From NCBI GenBank assembly GCA_015179125.1, contig WHVA01000196.1:62001-126000 (forward strand): a stretch of DNA of 64,000 nucleotides, written 5' to 3'. This stretch comes from Gautieria morchelliformis (Eukaryota > Basidiomycota > Agaricomycetes > Gomphales > Gomphaceae). A program made the position numbers and the translations under genes. Below the pieces are notes generated by a model, which worked only from the letters and a program-made list of their open reading frames with translations, was not told the origin of the DNA and made no database searches. Shown here piece after piece: positions 46,727 through 58,500 of this stretch. Position 1 is the first letter of the stretch; the number at the start of each line of letters is the position of its first letter.

Positions 46727-47277
46727 CACTGGAGACATGGCAAAATTTGCTGACTTTGTAAATCTACTGGAAATCCTAAGGATATTTCACATTTCTTCAA
46801 AATTTGAAAATTGGATATTTTGTCAGAATTTTTTGGCTGCCGGAAATCCTTCAGAAATTGTAAATATAACACCTACAAATCTTGAAGAACAGGAAACATT
46901 GAATTTCCTCTTTCATGAAACTAAAATTTTAATAAAATTTCCCCAGTTAGGAAATTCCATAGAAACACTGATTTCCACAAAGTTTCCCTGTCAAATATTC
47001 AGAAAACCAACATTTTTACACAATTTCCAAAACTGAGGAAACTTTAATAAATATCTAGTTTCATAGCGGAGGAAATTCAATGTTTCCTGAGAGTTTCTTG
47101 AAGAGTTTGAGGTAATAATCTTACAATTTTTGAAGGCTTTCCTGAAGTCAAAAAACTGTGATAAAACATTAAATTTTCATGCAATTTCCTGAACTGGGAA
47201 ATTTTGAAGAAATGTGGAATATCCTTAGGATTTCCAGTAGATTTCCAAAGTCATGAAATTTTGCCATGTCTCCAGTG
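46727..47277. mobile_element. CACTG-type miniature inverted-repeat element (551 bp), duplication AAA
   Basis: The ends CACTGGAGACATGGCAAAAT and ATTTTGCCATGTCTCCAGTG are perfect inverted repeats, and the similarity continues for about 79 bp per side with only a few mismatches. Further in, GGAAACATTGAATTTCCTC (about 46895) is mirrored near 47075, so most of the element is one long palindrome. AAA flanks both ends (46724-46726, 47278-47280). A CACTG start with a 3-bp duplication is characteristic of the CACTA/CMC superfamily. It has no coding capacity and splits Copia-4 RNase H between HK and QD. Confidence 0.85.
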
Positions 47278-47560
47278 AAACAGGATTTCCCCACTCACAT
47301 TCAAAGCGATAACCTGGGTACCATCTCCATCATAAAAGATCCCTCCTACCACACTCGATCCAAACACTTCAATGTCCAACATCACTATGTTCAAGAATGT
47401 GTACACAACGAGGAAATTACCTTTCACCACATACAGATTTCGAACATGATTGCTGACATTATGACTAAAGCTCTACCCAGACCCACTCACGACAAGCTTA
47501 AGAAGCTTCTTGGTCTTCGTTCGAACCCTTGAGTACTGCTTCTTCCATCGAGGGGGGGGG

Positions 47561-47828
47561 TGTTGGAATATCGGTGTCATTCATTGATACCTGTCCACAC
47601 ATGCCCACCGACGTGGCAATATTTCCTGTTCAAACCCCACTTCCACTCCTTTCCTCAGTCATTCATGCTCACCCAAACATCTGAGGTAAAAACTGTCCCA
47701 TGCTTTTGTCTCCTACCTTCTTCACTCACTCATTGTCACCTGTACTATAGCTTACAATAGTACAGGTAATAATGACAGTCGTTCATGCTCACCTGAACGT
47801 CTGAGCTTACAGTAGTACAGATCCAACA
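47561..47828 (+). repeat. Copia-4 3' LTR
   Basis: 268 bp from TGTTGGAATATC to GATCCAACA, with perfect 7-bp inverted ends TGTTGGA/TCCAACA, immediately after the polypurine run CGAGGGGGGGGG. Inside, GTCATTCATGCTCACC and GTCGTTCATGCTCACC form a short duplication. Confidence 0.85.
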
Positions 47829-50329
47829 TAATATTTATATAAATCTGCGATTGGAGGTGGGATTTACCTTGCAAATGAAATGAAACCGAAAGTGATTAGG
47901 ATTGGAATGGTGAATGGGAGAGAGAGGGGGTGGGTTCAAATACTTATGATATGAAATATGGGGACAAATATGGATATTAATACTAACCTGACGCCAGGAG
48001 AGGCAGAGAGGATATGGAGATGATGAGCACGTCGCCGCTTCCTAGAAGGAGCTAAATATATAGTACACAAAGAGGATGGACTGGCGGTTGCTGCGGGGAG
48101 GGTGGGTAGTGGGATGGAGAATGGGCGCAGCAGGCAGGGATTGAAAAAGCTGAGTCACAGCACCATGCTCAAACTGCAAGAATATCGACCCATGACTTTC
48201 GGCCTAGAACCAGGTGGGGGCATTGAGCTGGGTACTATCCGGTATGAACTCACTGCCTGCAACATCGTCGCAGGCAGTTTAGTGAACGCTGCACACGGCG
48301 GTGATGGTGAAGAAGAAAGACACTCATGTTCTTCGGGGGCAGCATTCACCATGGGGGCAGCGGCATCGTACTCCAGAACGTGGCGCTCAACTGGATCACT
48401 GCAGTGCTCCACAAAGCAATCGTACGTCCCATTCCGGGATCACATTGACGTGTATCTCAAGTTCAGGGTTTGAACAAACAGTCCTGGGGGCCTCCGGTGC
48501 AGAAACCTTTCTCGCGATGGGGTTGCCGTGGTTTGGACAGGTCAGCAGTGCCATCCTCTTCGTCCCTATCGCGCATTCTTTTGTTACAATGAATCAGGTA
48601 TTGTCCTCTAATACAAAATCGCCATCGCACATCTGGAACATGTATATACTAAGATGAGAGTTCAGGAAAAAGTCCGAGCATTTATCCAATACGTTTTCCG
48701 CTGTCCAGGTTGCATTTCCCCTGGCTACTTAAAGTTAATGCTCACCAGTGTGCACCTTTCTCTGCACATACCGTCATGTGCTTCCATACAGACTTTCATT
48801 CGATCAGGCGCGATAGGGCTGCTGAGGCTTTGGATTTCTTAGGCACTGTGAGTACCGTACCCCTCACTTAATTCGTTGTATCCACCATCTTGTATCCACC
48901 ATTATATCTACATCTTTTTCACGTCATGGGTCTGATGGCACACACCAATGCTGTTGGTCTAATATTTACTTTAAAACTGTTCCTGTTCCTTGGGCTTGGA
49001 GGCATACAGGCTGCAATGTACGCCAACCAAGGTCGTACCTTGAATCGCAATGTGGTATCTGTAGATGGTCTGCTCTATATTGTGTGCTGACACAAGCATG
49101 TGCCCCAGCACCGTTTTCTTGGAAGTCATTTCAAGATCCGAGGATGCACATGATCTGTGGAATGTTTCGGCACACAACCAAACCCAATGTTCCATTCATA
49201 CCACCACCACCTGTACCACAACCACCTAGGCTGCAGGTGCACTGCACCCTTTTCTAATTGTTCTTTATGCCTCCCTATGGTAGGCTAATACGTGCTGGTA
49301 AAATCTTATGTTCGCTTCTGTCATTCCTTCCCCTACATCGCATGCTTTGTTTGAGCTTGTCAGTACTTGACAAGTGTCAAACTTAGAATGGTGTAAACAT
49401 TTGCAACTGAAGTGTTCTGTGATCATTGGACTGTCCCTCATGGCAGACCAAATCTTTTGCTTGGCCACACATCGTGGAGTCCATAGTTGTCAGCAGGTAT
49501 TGTACAACGCTTCCCATGTGCTTGGGTACTGCTCCTACCCTCCACAGCAGCAGGTCATCCTTTGCGGAGGTCTCTTTCCATGAGTCCAGAGCCTCCGCTT
49601 GAGAACCATAGGTAATTCCGCACCATGTTGTTAACCACAACCCAATGTTCTGACATGTGCCAGTATCTGTAGATTTTATGTCCACCTCCCGATCGTGACC
49701 TGAAACCGCGCAGGCCATTGATGAGTCAGATGAGGATTGAGAGGTGCATATGTACTGTTTGGTTTTTGATCATCTATGTGTACTGTGGTGAAGAGCGCAC
49801 GGTCCATTGATCTCAATAAATGAGAATTGTTTCATCCGCTCGCACTGGGATGGATCTGTATGCAAGACAGTATTGGGCTACAGCACAACTATCAGTACAA
49901 GGTGCTACCTCGGTGCTACGTCGAACTACAGGGATCAATGTACTCTTGTGTGTCCACTACGTAGGCCTACAACACAGCTACACGGGCCTACAGTACCACG
50001 GCCAAACTACGGTATCCTGCCATGCTCACACACAATTCAGTTTATAGTTTTTTTGAGCTCCTACCCTCTCTCTCTCTTCGATCGTATCCCTGCATAGCAT
50101 GTACTCTTTGCCCTCCGGGTTTTGTATTAATTGTGGTGTCGCTGGGTAGTTTGTATTACCATCCGCTGTCACTTTTGTTTCCTTTCCTATACATGTAATC
50201 TACTTACAGAGTTTCGAATAAGTTTGTTTTCTGTGTGGCCTGGCTAGGTGGCGGCGGCCCCTCTAATATATATCGCTTTGCGCTTCTGGGCATTTCGGTT
50301 TTTTTTGATGGCACATGCCCTGTAAATTA
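47829..50329. other. Region without recognisable gene
   Basis: Several frames of about 100 codons occur on both strands (for example 48102-48473 plus and 49383-49718 minus) but none shows a family motif, and overlapping frames on the same strand compete. The stretch may be a decayed element or host DNA. No LTRs, inverted repeats or tails are seen. Confidence 0.4.
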
Positions 50330-50674
50330 TCAATGGTTATTAGCAACGACTCCTCAGCTTATGGACGATATGGGAGCCAAATATGATGTGGTTACATATC
50401 AGTACTTCAAGACATCTACAGGCACGTGACACCCAGATTCTCCACGTAGATATATATATCTGATACCATGGAGATTAGTACACTCTATGCTGTAAGGTGT
50501 CACAACTGAGCTAGCATTTGCTAATATAGTAATAGTTCAACTTGTAAACCCACCGCTTTTGTAGTGTGATGTGTGCCTCAATGTCAGTTGATTGATCACT
50601 GTAAGACAGCGTGCTCTTTCTTATAAGTCTGCGCAACCCCAACTTGACCAGTACTGTAACATGTCTTCCGACAG
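50330..50674 (+). pseudogene. Duplicate of GST promoter and exon 1 start (copy 3), cut by LINE-B
   Basis: From TATGGACGATATGGGAGCCAA (about 50360) through TACTGTAACATGTCTTCCGAC the sequence repeats the region upstream of the GST gene (14830-15110). The ATG is at 50661, and only 14 nt of exon 1 remain (ATGTCTTCCGACAG) before LINE-B begins. LINE-B thus landed in a GST first exon, and the rest of that copy should lie beyond the window if it exists. Confidence 0.75.
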
Positions 50675-50822
50675 GAGAACTTTCTCATGCTAACCATGTC
50701 ATCCAAAAACTTCAAAACGCCAATCCTCCCACAAAACCCAACAAAAGCTATAGCTAAACAGTCGCAGACACACCCTAGCCATAGCACCACCGCTCCTCCA
50801 AACAGAAGCGGCCAAAAAAGCC

Positions 50823-51596
50823 ATGCCGCCTACCTCAGACCCGCACCCACCGGCCACGTCACAGGGGCAAGGCGGATGCACCAGAGCCAGCATGCAAAAC
50901 GCCAACCCCAGGAGTAGAGCCGAGTTAGTAGCAGACCCAAGCTCAGCCGTCAGGATGACAGACAGCACTCGAGCATTCCTTGACAGACATGGCTTCATCG
51001 CCAAAGACAATCCGGTTCCGATAGAACAGCTAAGCTACATACTCCTCTCACTCTCACACAGCTACGGCGGAAAGACAGTGCACGAGGGCACAAGGGCGGT
51101 CGCCTTGCTCATGGCAGACAACGCCGCCCAAAACGCGGGCACCAGGATATGCAGGTACGTACAGAAGGGCCTAGCTCCTCTCCTGGAGAGTGCCACCATC
51201 GCAGCTGACATCGCCAAACAAACAATGGAGGCCACCAAGACAGCAGCAGAGGGAGTACACAAGGTGGTTGAGGAAGCGAACAGCAGGCAGCAGACATGGG
51301 GAGCAGGGGGGCTAACAACACCGCAGGAGGGACATACGCGGCAGCATTGAAAGGTAATGTACCCTTATCACACCCAAGCAACCTTGCGAAAGCGAAGGCC
51401 AGAGAGAGCCAAGTGCTGATAGACAGAGACCCGCAAGCGGAGCACAACCCGCTAGCAGAGCTATCGGAATGGGAGCTGGTGACCAAGGCTAACGAGGCTA
51501 TGGGAAGCTTAGAGGAACTTAGAGGGGGCGCAGAGGTCACATTCATCGGGGCCAAGAGGCTCAACAATGGCAGGGTGGTGCTGGATCTGAGCGCGC
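50823..51596 (+). pseudogene. LINE-B ORF1, N-terminal part
   Basis: Begins MPPTSDPHPPATSQG and includes a helical region (LLESATIAADIAKQTMEA), then after a frameshift near 51330 the conserved NLAKAKARESQ and IDRDPQAEHN. It parallels LINE-A ORF1 throughout. Gypsy-3 enters after VLDLSA at 51597. Confidence 0.85.
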
Positions 51597-51765
51597 TGGA
51601 GCGGGGCTCCCAGAGCACAGTGGGTCCATATGGACCAAGGGAGCGGAGATCAGATATCATCATCCTGTATCATGCTATCACATCCATCGTTTTCCTCTCG
51701 CGATCGCGTCTCCGTTTCCTTCTCCTTAAAGAGTGTGAGTGCGGCAGTTCCAGTCTGCGTATCCA
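51597..51765 (+). repeat. Gypsy-3 5' LTR
   Basis: 169 bp, TGGAGCGGGGCTCCC...GCGTATCCA; unusually short for a gypsy LTR. Paired with 58827-58995. Confidence 0.92.
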
Positions 51766-51894
51766 AGTGGTGACACCAGGGCATTCGAGACCGGAACAAC
51801 TGCGCTTAGCAGGACAGGAAAAACGGCGAAGGTACACAGGTACCAACTGAGAAGCAGAACAGGGATCTCAAGAGACGACAGCGAGAGCGAGACG

Positions 51895-53220
51895 ATGCCG
51901 TCGTCAATACCGAGCAGAGCCAGCCCAGACAAAGGAGAGACATGCGGGTACGAAGTCTACGGAGACTACTACAGCACCCAACAGGGAGCGAACACGACCA
52001 GACCCACGGTACACGAAGAGGTAGGACCAGAGCACCCAGGTGACGAAGAAGAGATGAAGAGCCCAGATATACCGCTGTACTACGGAGACTACAGGAAGGG
52101 GGAGCTCCCGCACGTATGGATACAGACGTTCGAGAGAGAGGTCTTCGCGCTGACATGGGATGAGAAGAAGAAGATGGACTACTTCGGGCTGAGCATGGCA
52201 GCGGGGGAGAAAGCGGGAGACTGGTGGGCAGAGATGGGGGGGAGGATAGACACAAGCAAGTGGAGAATAGTGAAGGCCGCATTCGTGGCCAAATGGCCTA
52301 TCCCAACGAAGAACATGCATGAGAAGGAGCAGACCAAGTACAAGTTAGCAACCCTGCGCCTGACACCAGAAGAGCTAGGCACCATGGTAGAGTTCAGAGG
52401 GAAAACGGTCCCGGCTCATGTCGCATTCGCCAGGAAGGCGCTGGCACTAGCGCAGGCAATAGAAGACCCAACAGGTCTGCTGGTAGAGGATGCGAGGAGG
52501 ACTCTACCGAATGCAGTAAGGAAGCTCATCGCAAATGAGACATATGATACCTGGCAGGAGTTCCACGATGGAATGGCGGCGATCAGGATCCCAGCACTCG
52601 AGGAGGCAACCAGAGAAGCAGAGACAGGGGAGAGGTTGGAGCGAATAGAGCAAGCCTTGTCACTAGGAACGCACACCCCGACGGCACAAAGAACACAGCA
52701 GTTCTACGGCGGAGGATGGCAGAACAGCCCAAGCATGCCGACGACCCTCAGAACACCAGCCCCAATTAGTCCGAGAACGCCGACCACGCCACAGACCCCG
52801 CACACCTCCCCGCACACCAGACCGGGATGGCAGACACAGAGCAGACCAATACACTCACCAAACAACTTGTTCTTCCCCCAGACAGCCCCCAACACACCAG
52901 GGACACCGTCCCCAGCAGGCACGAGAACGATCCAGAGCGGCCAGACAGCATTCGAGAACCAGAACCTCTGGCTGCCATTCGCTAAGACCCCGGCAGGCAT
53001 GGCAGCGTACCAGAGAGCAATCAGCGAATGGAGAAGGCGTTTCGGGATGGCTAAGCCATCCATCCAGAACCCTTACCCACTCAGGCCGGGAGGCTCGAAT
53101 CTCACCTCAGGCGAGTGCTTCATATGCGGAAAGAAGGAGCCAGGTAGGGAACACATGGCACGAGACTGCCGAGCAACAGAGGAGGAAAGATACCAGACGA
53201 GGAAAGGTACTGGAGGGTAG
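51895..53220 (+). CDS. Gypsy-3 gag
   Basis: The frame is open from inside the 5' LTR; the first ATG after the LTR is 51895 (MPSSIPSRASPDKGE). The core has VWIQTFEREVFALTWDE, MAAGEKAGDWWAEM and WRIVKAAFVAKWP, typical of retrotransposon capsid. A Pro/Thr-rich linker (PISPRTPTTPQTPHTSP) precedes one knuckle, CFICGKKEPGREHMARDC, which has eight residues before His instead of the usual four. Intact through TAG at 53218. Pol follows in another frame. Confidence 0.85.
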   Translation: MPSSIPSRASPDKGETCGYEVYGDYYSTQQGANTTRPTVHEEVGPEHPGDEEEMKSPDIPLYYGDYRKGELPHVWIQTFEREVFALTWDEKKKMDYFGLSMAAGEKAGDWWAEMGGRIDTSKWRIVKAAFVAKWPIPTKNMHEKEQTKYKLATLRLTPEELGTMVEFRGKTVPAHVAFARKALALAQAIEDPTGLLVEDARRTLPNAVRKLIANETYDTWQEFHDGMAAIRIPALEEATREAETGERLERIEQALSLGTHTPTAQRTQQFYGGGWQNSPSMPTTLRTPAPISPRTPTTPQTPHTSPHTRPGWQTQSRPIHSPNNLFFPQTAPNTPGTPSPAGTRTIQSGQTAFENQNLWLPFAKTPAGMAAYQRAISEWRRRFGMAKPSIQNPYPLRPGGSNLTSGECFICGKKEPGREHMARDCRATEEERYQTRKGTGG

Positions 53221-54428
53221 CGTACACATCGCACATGACAAGGCAGAGGGCCACAGAGAGGAGCCAAGGCGAACAGCAGGCCACCATAGGGATGGTAGAG
53301 GAAGGAAAGGGAGAAGAACCGGGAAATGGGGAAGGGCCGTTCGCGTAGAAGAGGCAAGAACGACCCAGGAGAAGCAGGCCTCAGAGACGAAGGAAGGACG
53401 GGGAAAAGAGCAGGAGGGCCAAGAGAGGGAGGAGGGGTATGGAATCAACAGTCCGTTTTTCTCAGATAACGTTTTAAGAGCAGGCAACACGACTATTGAA
53501 ACCTACGAGAGACCAATAAGGGATATTCTATTAGCCGTACAGATACAAGAAGACAACAACGACAAGAATGGGAGCACAGTTTACCGAAGATGGATAAAGC
53601 TGAACAGGGAAAGAGGAGAAGTGGTCAGAGTAAGGGCAGTGATAGACAGAGGCGCAATGAGGAACGTGATCAACAGCACCAAATGGAGAGAATGGGGTAC
53701 GAGACTCAAGTCGCTACAGCCGTCGAAAACCACGCTGAGAGTAGCGGACAACCATGGCATACGATCAGAAGGGAGCTGGAAAGGACCAGTCTCAGTAGCA
53801 GGAATCACGGTCAAGGAACAGTTCGAGGTATTCGACTCGAGAGGCGCCTTCGAAGTCATCCTAGGGAAGCCATGGCTACAGGCAGTACAGGCCATACATG
53901 CGTACGTGCCCGACTGCATCGAGATCACAGCAGAGGGACAGTCGACGACAATAAGGAATGGAGAAGAGAAGGAAGGGGGCAGAACCGAGGAGGAAGGGGA
54001 ACGAGGAACAACCGAAGAACAAGGACGGAAAGAGAGGAGGAAGAGGCGGGGAGAGAACAGGAGAGAGAAAGAAGCAGGAGTAACGGCAATACACACAGGA
54101 CTACCCGGACAGACGCGGTTCAGGGAGTACCTTGAGGGAATAAACGATGCATGGAGAACAGAAGAAAACACCCAAGCACAGGAAGGGAAGGGCACAGAAG
54201 AAACGAGAGAACAGAACAGAGAGGGAGAGAACAAGGAGCAGACCGACGGACAGGAGGGGACGCGAGAGAGAAAAGCTAAGTCCGCAGCGAGGATCAGACA
54301 AGCACTGAAAATAGCACAGAGAGTAGCAGAGACAAGACCCGAGAATGAGCCGGAAAGGAAAGAAGCAGTGGACATAATGGCGATAGGACAGGCAGACGAG
54401 AGACAGGACGGCCCAACCGTACCACACA

Positions 54429-55547
54429 TAGTGTTCTGCAAAGCCCGGCTCAGCTCAAAAGCCCTGGCTTCGGCTCGGCTCACGCCGGCTCAGGCTCACA
54501 GAATTCAGGGCCGGGCCCTGAGTGCCGGCTTGGGCTCGGCTCGGGCTTGGCCCGGCTTAAGCTGGGGCTCTTCAGTGGGAAATATCGACCGAGGGGATGC
54601 AACGCCGAAGTGGAAATTCTATGTACTTTTAACTAGCTAGTCGTATTCTATATCGACTTCGCTCTCCCCCTCCACAAGCTCACAGTCACTGGAGAGGTCA
54701 ATGACCTCTCCCGGTGTCTGAGGCACCTCCGGACCTTCGTCCATTAATTCGAGCTCATAAGAAGACGACGGAGCTGAATCCCGTAGTATCAACTTTGTCT
54801 TCAGTCCGCATTTGACGACCTGGAGTGCTTCAACTACATCTCCTTTGAGTTGGTTCCGCCGTTTTGTGATTGTAATTCCTGAGCTTGAATGCTTTGAGTA
54901 CCTGAATCTTAGATCAATAGATAGACAATATTCTATGCAAAGATATGACTCACCAGTAATGCTGCCAGATTCCTTATTCATAACCATTTCAGTACTACTG
55001 AAATCAGTAGGCTTGGCAACGGTCCTTGCATTTGGATCGATCACCAGGGCCGGCTCAACAATAGTCTTTTGTTTTTTAATTTTATGTTGGTCAGTAGTTT
55101 CTACCACCTTAGTCACAACCTTGGCATGCTTGCGTTGACCAAGAACATTGGCCACATTATCGGGATCCTTCAGTGCAGCGCTTGGCTTTAGCGTTCGGCC
55201 CGAACGGGCACTCTTGATAGGGAGCAGCTGAACCTTGTCCTCATCGCTGGGGTCCTGGATACGGGGCAAGGGCATGGCAGTGAGCAGCAGAAAGAAAATT
55301 TTTTCAAACTCAACCAATAGAGCACAGGATATACTCAAATTAGCTACCTGAGTGCCGCTTGCCACCCGAACAGTGCATACCGGGTAAGCGCCCAAAAGCC
55401 GCGGCTTCAGGGCTCGGCTCGGGCTCTCAAAACTCAAGCCGGGCCCTAGATCCCGGCCTCAGGACGGCTTTGGCCCGGCCTGGCCCGGCTTTTGGGGGCC
55501 CGGCTCCGGCTTAGGCCGCGGCTGAAGCTGGGCTTTGCAGAACACTA
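54429..55547 (-). mobile_element. hAT-type DNA transposon (1.12 kb, internally deleted), 8-bp duplication
   Basis: Inverted ends TAGTGTTCTGCAAAGCCC, with GGCTCGG-rich subterminal repeats, are flanked by ACCACACA (54421-54428) and ACCACACG (55548-55555). An 8-bp duplication and a TAGTG-type start are hAT hallmarks. It splits Gypsy-3 pol between protease and RT. The coding region retains only a leader and a C-terminal piece, so it is non-autonomous. Confidence 0.85.
54637..55275 (-). pseudogene. hAT transposase remnant (N-terminal leader joined to hATC-like end)
   Basis: Starts MPLPRIQDPSDEDK at 55275, continues with a Lys-rich basic region (HKIKKQKTIV), and after an apparent intron (GTGAGT near 54954, CAG near 54900) reads RRNQLKGDVVEALQVVKCGL. 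This resembles the hATC dimerisation segment (R-x-L-x-x-D-x-x-EALQ). The tail is acidic (PQTPGEVIDLSSD). The central RNase-H-fold catalytic region is missing. The open frame can be extended upstream to 55437, but that part covers the subterminal repeats. Confidence 0.55.
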
Positions 55548-58500
55548 ACCACACGTCAGGAGCATGCGAGCAACAGATCCGTTCGAACCGGCAAGAGTCA
55601 AGGAAATCGTCGACAAGGTCAACATAGGGCCGGACCTCACAACACAACAGCGCAAACGCGTCACCGAACTCATTAAGGAATATGCCGACATCTTCGCCCT
55701 CAGCCTGTCAGAAGTCTTCCCGGTGGGATGGACGAAACACAAACTCAACATCAATCCAGAATACGCGAACAAGCTCCCAATGAAGACACACCAAAGACCG
55801 ATCACGGAAGCACAGAAGACCTGGTATGCAAACATACTCAGCGACATGGAGAAGGGAGGGATCATCCAGAAAGTACCGGCCGAGTTCATCAAATGCCTCA
55901 GTTCGACGACGCTAGCACCAAAAGAAGCAGGAAAGACGGGGATGACGAGGGCAACAGTCCTATGGAAATGCAATGAGCAATGCAGGAGGTACAGGTTACC
56001 GGACTACTGGGAGAGGATAGAAGACTCGACGCCGGACAACGGGGAACCGACGCTGATGGCGACCGAGACGATGGCACCGAAACCCACGACCAAGTGGAGA
56101 GTATGTCAGGCATTCACCACCCTCAACAAGGCAACAATAGTGCCGCCATTCCCGACAGGTGACCTGAGGGCCAAACAGCAGCACGTGGCAGGGAAAAGGT
56201 GGGCAAGCATAATCGATTTCGTGGCGGGCTACTATGCAATAGAAGTGCACAAGGACTCGATACCATACACAGCGTTCTACGTGGAAGGAAAGGGTACTAC
56301 GTGTACCTCAGAATGCCATTCGGTTTGACAGGAGCCCCAATGACTTTCTGCGAAATGGTAGAGACAGCACTCGACGAGATGATAGGGAACGAACTAGTCA
56401 ATTGGATGGACGACGTATGTATGGCAGGCGACGAGTTCAAAGAGAAGTTTAAGAACATGGAGAAGTTCTTCGGGAGATGCAGAGCAAAGTGTAAACTCTT
56501 CCAAACTGAAGTCTTGTTTGCAGGGGTATCGATTTCAAGCGAAGGTATCAAACCGAACTGGGACAAAGTAGCCGCAGTGGTTGAGTGGGAAGAGCCAGAG
56601 ACAGTACATGAACTGATGGGGTTCCTAGGACTCGCAGGGTACTTCAGGCGGATGATAAAGGACTTCGCTACAGTCGCGCAGCCACTGACCGACCTCACGA
56701 GGGATGTGAAGCCAGAGAAGTCAAGTGCCACGGGAAAGACAAAGAGGGGCGCATTCAGAAAGGCACTCAAAACCACATCTATCAAGGACGACTGGCAAGA
56801 GGAGCAGCGGGAAGCTTTCCTACAGCTGAAGATACTTCTCTCATCAGAGCCAGTCCTCAGGAGCGCTAAGTACGACGGCAGGATCTTCAGGGTAACGACA
56901 GACGGTTTGAAGAAGGGGTTCGGGGGTATGCTGAGCCAACAGTTTGACGACAAGGACAGCAAAGGGAAACTGACCAAGACATGGCACCCAGTTGCATACT
57001 GCTCAAAGAGGACATCGAAAAGCGAAGAGAACTATGAGCCATTCATGCTGGAGTTTGCAGCCCTGAAATACGCACTCGACGAGTTCAACGACACCATATA
57101 CGGGGCAGAGATCGAGATCGAGACAGACTGCCAGGCGCTAAGGGATGTGCTGCTGAAGGAAAGACAGAGCTCAACACATGCACGCTGGGAGGAGTCGATA
57201 ATCGCATGCAACATAACGGACGTCCGCCACAGGCCAGGGGTAGAGAACCCGGTCGCAGACGGGCTCAGCAGACAATGGCGAGACGCAGACAAGACAGGAC
57301 AGGACAGCTCAGCATGGTCCATACTACCTGACTGGGAGGCTAGGAAAGGGGTCACCAACGACATCATGACAGTGAGCACAAGCGAAGGAGACAGCACGCT
57401 GATGAGAACGTTTGCAGACGACCCATGGTTCCTGGAGGTAATAGAACACCTGTCGGGCAGACCAGCAGGGGACACGGTCAGGGCGAGGCGAAAGGCCAAA
57501 CACAGGGCACAGGGGTTCATGATACAGGACGACACGCTGTGGAGGATCAGCAACAAGCCGAACGACAGGGTGGTGAGGATGAAGTGCATACCGAGAGCAG
57601 CAGGATACGCACAAGCGAAGAAGACGCACGAGGAAGGAGGCCACTTCGCGTGGGACCACACGAAGCTAGCACTCAGGGACTCTTTCTTCTGGCCGCGGAT
57701 GGATGCGGATAGCAGGAGGGCTGTAGTCGAGTGCTCACAGTGCAAGAACTTCGGGCCGCAACACATCAATTCCCTATTACAGCCAATAAAACGCAGGAGG
57801 CCGTTCGACCTCATATGCGTGGACTACTTATCGCTCCCCAAAGGTAAGGGAGGATGGAAAACAATCCTACTTACCATCAACACATTCTCGAACTTCGTAT
57901 GGGCATGAAAGTTGAAGTCGGCGGGCACAGGGAAGTAATCAGTCGAGGAGCTGAACAACATAGCAGTGAATTACAACACCCCAGAAGCGTACATGGCAGA
58001 CGGCGGGTCACACTTCAAGAACGAGGAGGTAACAAGCTACTGTAGGGACCACAACATCGCACACATCACGACGCCGGCATACGCGCCATGGACGAACGGC
58101 TTGATAGAGAACACGAACAAGATCCTACTGGGAAGGCTCAGGAGACTGTGCGCGCCGGACACGAATGACACGGAGTACAGGGATGATAGCCCAACGTCGA
58201 CACCAGACAACTTGCCGGACCATATGGAGGAGGCGATCCGCTCCATGAACGACCGAATCCTGCTGGCACTAAGGCTGACGCGCAGGGAACTCTTATGGGG
58301 CATGAGGAGGACAGAAGGGGAAGCAGCGAAGGAAGGAGAGAAAGAGGATACCTCAGAGAAACACGCTGAGCAACACTTTGTTTTGGCCGAGGTGCTGCGC
58401 GAACAAGGGTACTCATCAGCCCTTACAGAAGCGACGAGGAAGAAGGCTAAATTCAATGACCAAACCCGCCCAATGGAGTTCAACACAGGAGATCTTGTAC

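Larger units (their letters stand above)
43361..47532 (+). pseudogene. Copia-4 integrase, reverse transcriptase and RNase H, twice interrupted
   Basis: Integrase C-terminus: PPSLWGECAMTMVYLKNC, then YKAWMGQKPNLSHL. RT: GKVAKLKVHIVAKGFTQ and RLQRGLYRLKQSGHQW. The catalytic motif reads IHTDNMAAAS where copia elements have a V/T-D-D core, so one Asp is Asn. RNase H: SADSDYTSDMDSRKS, TWSSKKQ and TTSSC, resuming after the alpha LTR as EAEYSSTCHASKEAIWL and, after the miniature element, HIQSDNLGTISIIKDP. Stops are near 44458, 44688 and 46692. The 5' half is missing at the Gypsy-2 LTR. Confidence 0.9.

Noticed and set aside
48102..49718. Several ~100-codon frames on both strands
   Set aside because: They overlap one another, show no family similarity, and surrounding DNA is unstructured; not enough to call genes.
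53581..54483. 300-codon minus-strand frame
   Set aside because: It lies opposite the Gypsy-3 protease and charged linker and is Ser/Leu/Phe-rich low-complexity sequence, a typical shadow of a Glu/Arg/Gly-rich coding strand.
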